From positions 1 to 64,000 of the forward strand of contig NZ_CANRNX010000001.1 of assembly GCF_947632075.1 (NCBI RefSeq): a DNA stretch of 64,000 nt, written 5' to 3'. The notes below the pieces were generated by a model. It was not told where the DNA came from. It worked only from the letters and a program-made list of their open reading frames with translations, and ran no database searches. Shown in pieces: positions 17,970 to 27,304 of this stretch; the stretch's first letter is position 1; the number at the start of each line of letters is the position of its first letter. Origin of the DNA: an uncultured Flavobacterium sp. Its GTDB lineage: Bacteria > Bacteroidota > Bacteroidia > Flavobacteriales > Flavobacteriaceae. A program made the position numbers and the translations under genes.

Positions 17970-18605
17970 ATGAGCGTAATTGAATCCTTATCAACTTCGT
18001 TAAAATTAAAAGTACAAAATCCGAACATTGCAATTGCAAAAGAAATTGTAGAAACGAATAACCAAGCTGGTATTTTAGAATTAATTGAAGCATTATCAAA
18101 TAAAAAGCTGGCTAACGATTGCATTAAAGTTTTAAATGAAATTGGATATTTGAATCCGAAATTAATAGAAAAATACGCTAATGTTTTTTTGGATTTGCTT
18201 TCTCACAAAGAGAACAGATTACAATGGGGAGCTATGACAGCTTTGGCTGAAATTACAAAAGTTAATCCAGAATTTGCAATCACACATCTAAATGAAATTA
18301 TCAAAGCTTCAAACGAAGGTTCTGTAATTACAAAAGACCAAGCTTTTAATATTTTGGTTGAATTAGCTAAAACAGACAAATATTACAATCAGGTTTTTTC
18401 TTTAATGAACGAACAATTAATGATTGCGCCAAATAATCAATTTCCAAAATATGTAGAACAAACTTTCACTGTTTATAAAGCAGAAGATTGCGAAGTTTTT
18501 ATTAAAACAATAGAATTAAAAATAGTTGATATCGATGTAGAATCTAAACGAAAACGTGCAGATAAAATTTTACAAAAACTAAAAAAAGAAGCAGCTTCAA
18601 AATAA
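17970..18605 (+). CDS. HEAT-repeat-like cytoplasmic protein
   Basis: The 211-residue protein is all-helical. It shows HEAT-like helix pairs, for example AGILELIEALSNKKLANDC (about 31-49), LLSHKENRLQWGAMTALAEI (about 72-91) and the repeats after it. Such folds usually bind other proteins, and some DNA glycosylases (AlkD-like) share the architecture, but no catalytic residues are evident. No signal peptide is present. It is cotranscribed with the upstream lipoprotein. The stop codon lies in the loop of the terminator that follows. Confidence 0.7.
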   Translation: MSVIESLSTSLKLKVQNPNIAIAKEIVETNNQAGILELIEALSNKKLANDCIKVLNEIGYLNPKLIEKYANVFLDLLSHKENRLQWGAMTALAEITKVNPEFAITHLNEIIKASNEGSVITKDQAFNILVELAKTDKYYNQVFSLMNEQLMIAPNNQFPKYVEQTFTVYKAEDCEVFIKTIELKIVDIDVESKRKRADKILQKLKKEAASK

Positions 18606-18619
18606 AGCTGCTTCTTTTA
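18588..18619 (+). terminator. Terminator overlapping the end of the HEAT-like gene
   Basis: GAAGCAGCTT and AAGCTGCTTC form a 10-bp stem followed by TTTTATTT. The left arm encodes the last residues EAAS and the stop codon is in the loop. Confidence 0.82.
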
Positions 18620-18680
18620 TTTAATAATCTAAAAGAAATCATAAATTAAAAATTGAGGTTTTAATTAATCTTTAAATAAC

Positions 18681-18688
18681 TACCTTTG
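18681..18688 (+). promoter_or_regulatory. -7 element before the tandem paralogue pair
   Basis: TACCTTTG is a perfect TAnnTTTG match, 26 bases before ATG 18715. A TTG at 18653-18655 lies 25 bases upstream, slightly beyond the usual spacing. Confidence 0.5.
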
Positions 18689-18714
18689 CGAATAAATTTA
18701 TAAATCAAAAACGC

Positions 18715-19311
18715 ATGAATCAAGAAATTAACGAAATCATCGAAATCATTGAAAATTTCCATGAAAATTATCAAACAGAAATGATTGAAGATTTTCCTGT
18801 GAACTTTTGTAACGATACTTTATTGTTAATTAAAGAATTCAAGAAAAATGCTTCGAATGAAAACGTAGCAGAGCTTAAAAATGTTTATGAAGTTTTCATT
18901 CATAAAATTTTAAAGAATGAAGCTGTTTTAAAAGAACATCAAAGTTTCAATTTTAATGAAATTAATACTTTCGAAGCTTTGGTTAAAAATTCGGCATTAG
19001 AAAATTTAGAACCTATTTACACCCATTATAGTTTTATTGAAGTTGAAGAAATTATTGAACAAATGTTTGATGAAATTAAAAACTTCAAAGAATCTCAAAA
19101 AGAGTTAAAAGAAGAATTAACTTATATTTTGGAAGATTATTTGTACCACATTGAATTCATCGAAGAAAACATGCAGTACAACTATTATATTTATTCTGAA
19201 CTTCAAGAAATTGATAACGAAGAAAAATTAGCAGAAGCGATTGCAACTCTTCAAGAAGAAAAGAAAATTTTACACGAAAAATTTCAACAAAAACTTAATA
19301 GCAAAAAATAA
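18715..19311 (+). CDS. Unknown acidic helical protein, copy 1 of tandem pair
   Basis: I do not recognise this 198-residue protein. It is strongly acidic, rich in Glu and predicted almost fully helical, with no signal peptide or membrane segment. It shares a common plan with the next gene: LLLIKEFKK near residue 36, a THYSF motif near 101-105, and NYYIYSEL near 160. This shows diverged tandem duplication. The two genes are separated by 2 bases, are transcribed from one promoter and share one terminator, so the products may act together, perhaps as a heterodimer. Function is unknown. Confidence 0.72.
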   Translation: MNQEINEIIEIIENFHENYQTEMIEDFPVNFCNDTLLLIKEFKKNASNENVAELKNVYEVFIHKILKNEAVLKEHQSFNFNEINTFEALVKNSALENLEPIYTHYSFIEVEEIIEQMFDEIKNFKESQKELKEELTYILEDYLYHIEFIEENMQYNYYIYSELQEIDNEEKLAEAIATLQEEKKILHEKFQQKLNSKK

Positions 19312-19313
19312 TT

Positions 19314-19934
19314 ATGTGGGGAGAAACTGATGATTTCAATAATTCATTTAACGAATTTACAGAATACTATCAAGGAGTTATCAAGCATAAAAATCCGATT
19401 GCTTATGTAAATCGTGCTTTAGATTTATTGAAAGAATTTCAATTCAGAGCCATTCATGGAATGTGCAAAGAAGAAGAAGAATTTGTTTATGAAGAGTTTG
19501 TAGAAGAATTACAATTACATCAGAACTTGTTCGATACTTATATAGATTTCGACTTATCTAAAATTGAAGCTTGGGAAGATTTTATTGTAGATCAGAAATT
19601 ACGTTTTGTAAAACCTTATGAAATTCATTATAGTTTTTCTGAAAACGAACAATTTATAGAAAACGTTTTTAATCAATATCAAAATTCAGAAATTGATGTT
19701 GATGAATTACTTTCACTTTTAAAAAATCCGGTTTACGATTATCAAGAAAACGCAGCAAATTTGAGCAACAATGCTTTTTTTAATCATTACATTTATGCTG
19801 AACTTGGAAAAATGGATCCTCACAATAAAGAACACGATGCTTTAACTTTAGAGATGCAAAATCAAAAAGAATTAATTGCATTAGGATATTTAAACAAATT
19901 ACAACGTATTTTAGAATTAGATTCTGAAGATTAA
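19314..19934 (+). CDS. Unknown acidic helical protein, copy 2 of tandem pair
   Basis: The 206-residue protein is a diverged paralogue of the preceding gene. Matching positions include LDLLKEFQ near residue 40, IHYSF near 106, and NHYIYAEL near 158. It begins with ATGTGG, 2 bases after the upstream stop. The protein is acidic and helical with no export signal. Nothing in either copy points to an enzyme. The gene ends at a strong terminator. Confidence 0.72.
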   Translation: MWGETDDFNNSFNEFTEYYQGVIKHKNPIAYVNRALDLLKEFQFRAIHGMCKEEEEFVYEEFVEELQLHQNLFDTYIDFDLSKIEAWEDFIVDQKLRFVKPYEIHYSFSENEQFIENVFNQYQNSEIDVDELLSLLKNPVYDYQENAANLSNNAFFNHYIYAELGKMDPHNKEHDALTLEMQNQKELIALGYLNKLQRILELDSED

Positions 19935-19960
19935 AAGCACTTCAATTGAAGTGTTTTTTT
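19933..19960 (+). terminator. Terminator of the paralogue pair
   Basis: The perfect palindrome CACTTCAATTGAAGTG is followed by seven T and starts within a few bases of the stop codon. Confidence 0.85.
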
Positions 19961-19982
19961 ATATTTATTTAAAAAAAAGACT

Positions 19983-20449
19983 ATGAGAAAATTATTTTTT
20001 ATTTTTTTGTTATTAGTTTAATTACTTGTAATAACAAATCGAACGAAAAAAATTCGGAAGAAAATTTTGATTGGTTACTTGGAAATTGGGAACGTTTAAA
20101 TGATAATTCTGAACATAAAACTTTTGAAAATTGGTATAAAATAAACGAAACCGAATATTCTGGAACCGGTTTTACATTAAAAAATGGAGACACCATTAGC
20201 CAAGAAGAAATGTTACTTGCTAAACAAAACAACGAATGGAATTTATCTGTTTCGATTCCAAGCAATAAAGAAGCAACGGTTTTTAAAGTAACTTCGATTT
20301 CTGAAAATACTTTTATTTGTGAAAATCAAACAAATGATTTTCCTAAAAAAATTGAGTATTGGTTTGAAGATGCAAATTTAAAAGCTACCATCAGTAATCC
20401 AGAAAGGGAAATTAAATTTATTTTTGAAAAAAATAAACATCTGATTTAA
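19983..20449 (+). pseudogene. Frameshifted lipoprotein gene (DUF6265-like)
   Basis: From ATG 19983 the frame reads MRKLFFIFL and stops at 20019-20021. In the next frame the same stretch continues without a stop to 20449. It gives a lipobox LITC at 20018-20029 and then a domain beginning FDWLLGNWERL, typical of small DUF6265-type proteins. One extra T in the seven-T run at 20002-20008 would join signal peptide and domain into one lipoprotein of about 155 residues. The break may be a true mutation, a sequencing or assembly error, or a phase-variable tract. The start lies only 22 bases after a terminator and no clear promoter is seen. Confidence 0.75.
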
Positions 20450-20450
20450 A

Positions 20451-20479
20451 AAAAACACTTCTTTCGAAGTGTTTTTTTT
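20451..20479. terminator. Shared terminator with GAAA-loop core
   Basis: AACACTTC and GAAGTGTT pair around TTTC (GAAA on the minus strand), flanked by A and T runs. It serves the frameshifted gene and the convergent SGNH-hydrolase gene. Confidence 0.85.
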
Positions 20480-21722
20480 ATCTTTTAATAAATTTAAATT
20501 GAAGAATTTTAGTCTCTTTTTTAATCTTTAAAATATAACTTCCTTGAATTAAATTATCAATTTCAATTTGAGTTGTATTTGAAGTTGAACTATATTTTGG
20601 TTTAAAACTTCTTCCTAAAAAATCAAAAATTAGTACCTCATCTAAATCTGAAATTGAAACATTCAACAATTTTGAACTCGGATTCGGATAAACTTTAACT
20701 CTTTCCTTAATAAAATTTTCGTTAGACAAAGTTGAAACCGTTACCAGTTTAGTTTTAGAATACGTTTTTCCGCAAATAGTTAAATTTAAAGTCACATTAT
20801 AATTTCCAGCTTGATTATAATTATGTGTTGGATTTTGATCCGAAGAGAAACTTCCATCTCCAAAATTCCAAACATAATTTGTTGCATTAACAGCTGTATT
20901 AAAAAATTGAATGTTTGATTCTGAACTTATATCAAATTCAAAATTTGCAAAATTATCATGTACGTCAACAAAGTAATTTTCTAATTGATTATACACAACT
21001 TCTTTTACTGCATGTTTAATTATTGCAGCTGTTTGAGTACTTAAATTACCATTAAAAGTTACCAAAGTTGGATCTTTCCTAAAAATCACAGCATAAAATG
21101 TATATGCTGCTGCCATTGAACCTTCTAAAGAAGGATGTGATTGATCTGAAGTGTATAAATTAATATTTGGATGATTTGCTCGAATGTAACGCCAAACCTG
21201 AGCAACAGGCGAAATAATTCCTTTGTTTGTTACTGCCATTTGATGATAACGTTCTTGCAAAAGATTATCCATTACCTCGTACGAACAAACCCCATTAAAG
21301 CAAATTTGTGGATCTCCATTTTGTCTTCCCCAAGTAGTATAAAAAATAGGCACACTACAAGCGTAATTTTGCGTTATAATTTGAGTTAATTGAGTTGCAT
21401 AAGGATAAACATAATAGTTTACATAATTAATAGGAAACGCCGGTTTTTGACTCTGTTCTTGTAAAACTACATAATCCCATTGATTAGAATTAATTTTATT
21501 AATTGTAATTTGATTAAATGCATGATCAATAAAACTTGAACCTCCAATTAAATTACTATCGTAAATTAAAACATCGTTTGTTGTTTGAGCTGCTTGTGAA
21601 ATTAAATTTGGTAAATTGTTATACTGTATATAACTATTTCCAACAAACATTACTTTTTTAGTAGTTTGGGCTTGAACATTAAACCATACGAATAAAAGAA
21701 AAAGAATGTATTTTTTTTTCAT
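20478..21722 (-). CDS. Secreted SGNH hydrolase with PKD domain and T9SS sorting domain
   Basis: The 414-residue protein has a signal peptide ending in VQAQ (about residue 19). The SGNH-type hydrolase domain follows: FVGNSYIQYN near 26-35 carries the nucleophile serine and DQSHPS near 193 the Asp-His pair. A PKD domain with VWNFGDGS lies near 289. The C-terminus is a T9SS type A sorting domain (VYPNPSSKLLNVS near 346, then GSYILKI near 398). The product should cross the outer membrane and be released or anchored at the surface. The substrate, perhaps an esterified glycan, is unknown. Confidence 0.83.
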   Translation of the reverse strand: MKKKYILFLLFVWFNVQAQTTKKVMFVGNSYIQYNNLPNLISQAAQTTNDVLIYDSNLIGGSSFIDHAFNQITINKINSNQWDYVVLQEQSQKPAFPINYVNYYVYPYATQLTQIITQNYACSVPIFYTTWGRQNGDPQICFNGVCSYEVMDNLLQERYHQMAVTNKGIISPVAQVWRYIRANHPNINLYTSDQSHPSLEGSMAAAYTFYAVIFRKDPTLVTFNGNLSTQTAAIIKHAVKEVVYNQLENYFVDVHDNFANFEFDISSESNIQFFNTAVNATNYVWNFGDGSFSSDQNPTHNYNQAGNYNVTLNLTICGKTYSKTKLVTVSTLSNENFIKERVKVYPNPSSKLLNVSISDLDEVLIFDFLGRSFKPKYSSTSNTTQIEIDNLIQGSYILKIKKETKILQFKFIKR

Positions 21723-21787
21723 GTATTTTAATTTATATAGAAACTTAATTTATTAAAGTTTGAAATATATTACATTTTCACATATAA

Positions 21788-21819
21788 AAAAACGTCTAAA
21801 CCTAAGTTTAGACGTTTTT
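21788..21819 (-). terminator. Terminator of the Ig-repeat gene
   Basis: AAAAACGTCTAAAC and GTTTAGACGTTTTT form a perfect 14-bp stem with a 4-base loop, 5 bases after the stop codon. Confidence 0.9.
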
Positions 21820-21824
21820 GATTT

Positions 21825-24800
21825 TTATTGTTTTACAACTTTTAAACTGGTTTCACCATTTTTGGTTTTCAGTTTTAAAATATAACTTCCACTTGCAAAA
21901 GAAGAGAAATTAACTTTTATAGAAGTATCGTTATAATTTTCAGCATAAATAAACTGTCCTAAAGTATTATAAACAACAACTTGTTCAATTACATCTGTAT
22001 GATCGATAGTTAAATAATCTAATACAGGATTCGGATAATATTTCACTTCATGTTTTACAAAGTCAGTATTATCTAAAGTAATATCAACAGTTACTGCAAA
22101 TGGTAAACTTGGACATCCGTTAGTTCCAATATTCACAGCATAGTAAGTTGTACCTTGAACTAGTGGCATATTTGGCATTAACTGATTATTTAAGTTCATA
22201 GCATCTTCTTCAGTAATAAACCAAGCTGCCGTTGTAGGTTCAACAACTAAATGGTTAATTACAGATCCTTCCATAAACGTTTGATTCGCAACACCAGTTG
22301 GACTATTTGGTATATCATGAATGGTTACCGTTACTGGTGCTCTGAAAGATTCACAACCAAATTGAACTCTAGAAACATAATACGTTCCTGAAATTAATGG
22401 CGTTGTTACTGTTAATTCAGTAGTACTATTCATAGAAGCATACCATTTATGAGTAACTCCTGTTGCTGCAATAACTTCTAAATCTGCAACAACTGCAGAA
22501 CCACAGAAATTAAAAGGTGCAACATTAGGAGCACTTGAAGTTGAAATTCTAACAGCAACAGTAGTTTTTCGAGATTCACATTCACCTAATCGTTGAGATA
22601 CAAAATAGGTACCTTGAGATAAAATTGTATTATTTGAAAGCGGAACATTAGATTCTGAAGAATTATACCATAAAATTTCCGCATTAGGTTCTCCAAAAGC
22701 TATTAAATCTGAAACTGTTGAAAAACCGCATAAATTTTGTACATTACTTACAATAACAGAAGGTAAATTATTTATTGTTACAGTTACAGCTGTTCTTGTA
22801 GAATTACAATTTCCGTTTGTTTCAGAAACATAATAAGTAGCTCCATTAATCAAATTGATATTATTTTGTAAAGCTATTGTACTATCTAACGATGCATACC
22901 ATTTATAGTTACCATCACCTGTTGGTAAATCTGACACTTTAGCAGAAAAACAGAAAATTTGATTTTCTATAACTGGAGCATTTGGAGTTGTAAATACATT
23001 AACTAAAACTGCAGTCTTAGTACTTTCACAACCGTTTATTATTTTAGAAACATAATAAGTAGCATCATTAACTAATACAGAATTCAATGCTAGAGCATCT
23101 GTAGAAGCTTCTGAATTGTACCATTTATAAGTTCCGTCTCCTTGAGGAAGATTTTCTAAAGTTGCAAAATCACAGAAACTTTGTGTTGTAACTACCGGTG
23201 CATCTGGAACATTATTCACAAAAATTTGAACAGCAGTTCTTAAAGATTCACATCCATTAACTGTTGTAGAAACATAATAAGTTGTACCTGTTACTAAATT
23301 AGTATCCAAAGCTAATTCATTTCCATCAATAGCAGCTGAGTACCATTTATAATTACCATTACCTTGAGGTAAATCTGCAATTGTTTGAGGTCCACAGAAT
23401 GGAGCAACAGTTACAGAAGGTGCATTAGGAATTGGTTTAATAACAACGACTTTCTCAGTTCTTGGAGACTCACAACCGTTTATAGTTTGAGAAACAAAAT
23501 AAGAAGTTCCGTTACTTAAATCAAAAGTACTTGCTAAAGCAGTTTCACTTGTTAAAGAAGAATACCATTTATAAGTACCGTTTCCGTTCGGTAAATCTGC
23601 TACAGTTACTGGTCCACAGAAATCAGCTACTTCTACCGTAGGAGCTACTGGAGTAGGATTGATAGAAACCAATACCGCAGTTCTTTCAGATTCACATCCA
23701 TTCTCAGTTAATGAAACATAATATGTTTTATTATTCATTAAAATAGCATTTTCAGCTAATTCAACTGTAACCGTTTCTGTAGAATACCATTTGTAAGTTC
23801 CATTACCTTGTGGTAAATCTGAAACAATTGCAGAATCACAGAACATTTGAGCTGTTACTTCTGGAGCATCTGGTTTTGGATATATAACTAAAGAAACTGG
23901 AGTTCTCAAAGATTCACATCCATTTACTGTTACAGAAACATAATAAGTTTGCCCATTAGCTAAAGTAGTAGTAGCCGCTAAAGCTTCACCACCAGTTGCA
24001 ACATCATACCATTTATAAACTTCAGGTGAAGTTCCTTGAGGTAATTGTGAAACCGTTGCAGATTCACAGAAAGGAGCTAGAACTACGGTTGGTGCTGTTG
24101 GAACTGTTTTAACAACAATTGTTTTAGCAGTTCTTGGAGACTCACATCCATTAACAGTTACAGATACATAATAAGTAGTTCCATTAGTTAAAACAGTTGT
24201 ATCAGCTAAAACAGATCCACCTGTTAAGTGTTGATACCATTTGTAAATTCCATTATCTTTTGGTAAATCTGCTGCTGTGGCTGATCCACAGAATTCTGGA
24301 ACTGTTACTGTTGGTGCTGTTGGAATTTCATTAATTACAATTTCAACTGAAGTTCTTGGAGATTCACATTCAAGAGTTGTAACCGAAACATAATAGGTAG
24401 TTCCGTTTACTAAATCTATAGTATCACTTAAAGGAGTTTCACTTGTTGATGAGCTATACCATTTATAAGTACCATTACCTTGTGGTAAATCTGCAACTGT
24501 AGCTGAACCACAGAAAGAAGGAACAGTCACAGAAGGTGCCGCAGGAATTGGATTTATTGTTACCGCAACTAAAGTTTTTGGAGATTCACAACCTAAAACA
24601 GTTTGAGAAACATAGTATGTATTTGTTTCTAATTCTGTTGAAGTTGTTAAAGCTGTTTCTGCAGTTAAAGAAGTATACCATTTATAAGTACCGTTACCTT
24701 GTGGTAAATCTGCAATTGTAGCTGAACCACAGAATGGAGTTACAGTCACAGAAGGTGCCGATGGAATTGGATTTATTATTACCTCAACTAAAGTTTTTGA

Positions 24801-26849
24801 CGATTCGCAACCTAAAACAACTTGAGAAACATAGTATGTTGCTGTTTCTAATTCTGTTGAAGTTGATAAAGCTGTTTCTGTAGTTAAAGAAGTGTACCAT
24901 TTATAAGTTCCATTACCTTGTGGTAAATCTGCAATTGTAGCTGAACCACAGAAAGGTGAAACAGTCACAGAAGGTGCATCTGGAGTTTGGTTTACAACTA
25001 CCAAAACCGAAGTTCTTGGAGATTCACAATTATTTACAGTTTGTGAAACATAATAAGTTTCTGATACTAATAATTCAGTTGGATCTATTTCAGTTGGAAT
25101 AGTTGCATCTGAATACCATTTTAATCCTGATCCTGTAGCAACTAAATCTGAAACTTTTTTACCTTCTACTGAACAGAAAGTTTGTATTTCAGCTGTTGGT
25201 GCATTTGGTGTTTGATTTACAACTACAGCAACAGCAGTTCTTGGAGATTCGCAATTATTTACAGTTTGTGAAACATAATAAGTTTTTGATACTAATAATT
25301 CAGTTGGATCTAATGTATCTGAAGTAGTTTCATTTTCATACCATTTTAATCCTGATCCTGTAGCTATTAAATCTGAAACTTTTTTACCTTCTACTGAACA
25401 GAAAGTTTGATCTAATGCTACTGGTGCATCTGGAGTTTGGTTTACAACCACCACAACCGAAGTTCTTGGAGATTCGCAATTATTTACAGTTTGTGAAACA
25501 TAATAAGTTCTTGATACTAATAATTCAGTTGTATCTAATTCAGTCGGAATAGTTGCATCTAAATACCATTTTAATCCTGAACCTGTAGCTATTAAATCTG
25601 AAACTTTTTTAGCTTCAACCGAACAGAAAGTCTGCGTTAAAGCTACTGGTGCATCTGGTGTTGGAATTACAACTACTTCAACAGGAGTTCTTGAAGATTC
25701 ACAATCATTTACAGTTTGTGAAACATAATAAGTCTCTGATACTAATAATTCAGTAGCATCTAATGTATCTGAAGTAGTTTCATTTTCATACCATTTTAAT
25801 CCTGATCCTGTAGCTACTAAATCTGAAACTTTTTTAGCTTCAACTGAACAGAAAGTCTGCGCCAAAGCTACTGGTGCATCTGGTGTTGGAATTACAACTA
25901 CTTCAACCGGGGTTCTTGTAGATTCACATCCGTTTTCAGTTTTAGAAACATAATAAGTTCTTGTTAATAATGAATAATCACTCGACAGTGGTAAGCCAGA
26001 TAAAGGTTCTAAATACCATTTATAATTATTATTTCCTTGAGGCAAATTACTAATTCTGGCTTCATTACAAAAAAATTGATCTTGTACAATTGGTCCAGAC
26101 GAGCTATTTATAGTTATAGCTACTTGAGTTCTTTCAGATTCATAATCCCCAATAACAACAGAAACATAATAAAAACCTGTTTCTACAACTTCATCTAAAT
26201 CTAGAGGATTTTCACCATCTAAAGACGAATACCATTTATAATATTCAGCAGAATTAGATAAAACAGCAACTGTAACGTTTCCACAGAATTCTTTTTCTAA
26301 AAAAGGAGCTATCAATTTATAAGCTTGTAATTCTACTTGATTTGCATTTATATTATCATAAGTAGCAAATCTAGGGTTATTATTATTATAAGCTAACCTT
26401 CTGCTATTCGATGATTTATTTTTAATTGAAAAAACTTGAGCCGATAAATTTTGTATCCAAGTACTTCCATTATTTAAATTTTCTAAAGCATATGCATGAT
26501 TTTGTGATCCATTGTAAGCAACATATTTATTAGTATTTTCACTGAATAGTGTTAAACCTCCATTTTGGTTTTGAATTTTCCATACATTGGAAACACTAGG
26601 GTTTTCTGTTTTTTCATTTCTGATACTAACTTGTTGTCTACCAAAAAAATTACCTGAATTATTTGATTGCATCAAAAAATTACTATCCTTATCTGTTATG
26701 ACGTAATAGCCATTTGAAAGTACACTAGTAGTATTTACTTTTGCAAAAACACCTGTACCATTGTATTGTGCCCAAGCTACAGAAGTAAATAACAAAACGA
26801 ACCAAAGTAAGTTTTGTTTTAAAAAAAATAATAGAGTTTTTAACTTCAT
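21825..26849 (-). CDS. Giant secreted Ig-like repeat protein with T9SS sorting domain
   Basis: The 1674-residue protein has a signal peptide (hydrophobic core to VAWAQ, about residue 28) and an N-terminal domain of about 150 residues that recalls ricin- or fascin-like beta-trefoils (GYYVITDKDSNFLMQS). It continues with about 19 tandem Ig-like domains of 73-77 residues of the CHU_C-associated type (Ig_7). Each has FC near its start, KWY in the middle, YYVS and CES near its end. The cysteine pair could form one disulphide per domain. The last 80 residues are a T9SS type A sorting domain (YYPNPVLDYLTID, then GSYILKLK). A role as a surface adhesin is likely but inferred. Confidence 0.88.
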   Translation of the reverse strand: MKLKTLLFFLKQNLLWFVLLFTSVAWAQYNGTGVFAKVNTTSVLSNGYYVITDKDSNFLMQSNNSGNFFGRQQVSIRNEKTENPSVSNVWKIQNQNGGLTLFSENTNKYVAYNGSQNHAYALENLNNGSTWIQNLSAQVFSIKNKSSNSRRLAYNNNNPRFATYDNINANQVELQAYKLIAPFLEKEFCGNVTVAVLSNSAEYYKWYSSLDGENPLDLDEVVETGFYYVSVVIGDYESERTQVAITINSSSGPIVQDQFFCNEARISNLPQGNNNYKWYLEPLSGLPLSSDYSLLTRTYYVSKTENGCESTRTPVEVVVIPTPDAPVALAQTFCSVEAKKVSDLVATGSGLKWYENETTSDTLDATELLVSETYYVSQTVNDCESSRTPVEVVVIPTPDAPVALTQTFCSVEAKKVSDLIATGSGLKWYLDATIPTELDTTELLVSRTYYVSQTVNNCESPRTSVVVVVNQTPDAPVALDQTFCSVEGKKVSDLIATGSGLKWYENETTSDTLDPTELLVSKTYYVSQTVNNCESPRTAVAVVVNQTPNAPTAEIQTFCSVEGKKVSDLVATGSGLKWYSDATIPTEIDPTELLVSETYYVSQTVNNCESPRTSVLVVVNQTPDAPSVTVSPFCGSATIADLPQGNGTYKWYTSLTTETALSTSTELETATYYVSQVVLGCESSKTLVEVIINPIPSAPSVTVTPFCGSATIADLPQGNGTYKWYTSLTAETALTTSTELETNTYYVSQTVLGCESPKTLVAVTINPIPAAPSVTVPSFCGSATVADLPQGNGTYKWYSSSTSETPLSDTIDLVNGTTYYVSVTTLECESPRTSVEIVINEIPTAPTVTVPEFCGSATAADLPKDNGIYKWYQHLTGGSVLADTTVLTNGTTYYVSVTVNGCESPRTAKTIVVKTVPTAPTVVLAPFCESATVSQLPQGTSPEVYKWYDVATGGEALAATTTLANGQTYYVSVTVNGCESLRTPVSLVIYPKPDAPEVTAQMFCDSAIVSDLPQGNGTYKWYSTETVTVELAENAILMNNKTYYVSLTENGCESERTAVLVSINPTPVAPTVEVADFCGPVTVADLPNGNGTYKWYSSLTSETALASTFDLSNGTSYFVSQTINGCESPRTEKVVVIKPIPNAPSVTVAPFCGPQTIADLPQGNGNYKWYSAAIDGNELALDTNLVTGTTYYVSTTVNGCESLRTAVQIFVNNVPDAPVVTTQSFCDFATLENLPQGDGTYKWYNSEASTDALALNSVLVNDATYYVSKIINGCESTKTAVLVNVFTTPNAPVIENQIFCFSAKVSDLPTGDGNYKWYASLDSTIALQNNINLINGATYYVSETNGNCNSTRTAVTVTINNLPSVIVSNVQNLCGFSTVSDLIAFGEPNAEILWYNSSESNVPLSNNTILSQGTYFVSQRLGECESRKTTVAVRISTSSAPNVAPFNFCGSAVVADLEVIAATGVTHKWYASMNSTTELTVTTPLISGTYYVSRVQFGCESFRAPVTVTIHDIPNSPTGVANQTFMEGSVINHLVVEPTTAAWFITEEDAMNLNNQLMPNMPLVQGTTYYAVNIGTNGCPSLPFAVTVDITLDNTDFVKHEVKYYPNPVLDYLTIDHTDVIEQVVVYNTLGQFIYAENYNDTSIKVNFSSFASGSYILKLKTKNGETSLKVVKQ
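22075..26300 (-). repeat. Array of about 19 Ig_7-type coding repeats
   Basis: Repeats of roughly 220-230 bases each encode one domain. Most link segments read P(D/N/T/S)AP. Divergence is uneven: repeats near the N-terminal side are almost identical, whereas the outermost ones (such as the one without CES near the C-terminal end) are diverged. This fits repeated unequal recombination within an older array. Confidence 0.85.
24975..25890 (-). repeat. Recently amplified four-repeat block with alternating types
   Basis: Four units of about 226 bases show an ABAB pattern. Units 1 and 3 share WYENETTSDTLD, while units 2 and 4 share a DATIPTE segment. All four share FCSVE(A/G)KKVSDL and SGLKWY. The alternation indicates duplication of a two-domain unit rather than stepwise single-domain copying. 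Confidence 0.8.
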
Positions 26850-27048
26850 AATCTTCTAATTATTATTTAATAATAATGCAGTTTAATTTGTTGAATTAAA
26901 ATAGAACACAAAATTAGACTTAAAACAAAATATAAACTTGTATTTTTTAATAAGTTTTTAAAATTATACCAACATTTTAAAAGTTTTATTTTTTTTACTT
27001 TTAATATTAACCATAACTTTACAAAAGCTTAATTATAATTAAACAAAA

Positions 27049-27303
27049 ATGAAATTCAATATTAATGAAACACAAGTTATATCGAATATTTTAAATAAAA
27101 AATTAGAGGATGATAATTCAAAGACAGATACGAATCAAATTATTTATTTAATTAACCAACTTAATAAACAAGAATATATTAAAGGTCGTTTACTTAAAGT
27201 TTTATATAATGAAATTATTGAAGAATTAGCAAATAATTCAGAAAATACAAATGAAATAAAAAATTTAGCATCCAAAATAAAATTTAAAGTTACTCCTAGA
27301 TAA
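27049..27303 (+). CDS. Small unknown helical protein
   Basis: I do not recognise this 84-residue protein. It is charged, rich in Asn, Lys and Glu, predicted helical, and has no export signal. A TAACTTTA element at 27014-27021 resembles the -7 promoter box, and a terminator begins two bases after the stop codon, both supporting a real gene. It stands between the divergently read giant Ig-repeat gene and the convergent HAD gene. Confidence 0.55.
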   Translation: MKFNINETQVISNILNKKLEDDNSKTDTNQIIYLINQLNKQEYIKGRLLKVLYNEIIEELANNSENTNEIKNLASKIKFKVTPR

Positions 27304-27304
27304 T

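Noticed and set aside
20210..20449. Short frame with its own ATG as a separate gene
   Set aside because: The same frame is open upstream to a lipobox and a signal peptide in the other frame; it is the 3' part of the frameshifted lipoprotein gene.
22075..26300. Regular repeats that might suggest a CRISPR array
   Set aside because: The period is about 225 bases, the repeats are coding throughout and diverged, and no short identical repeat with unique spacers is present.
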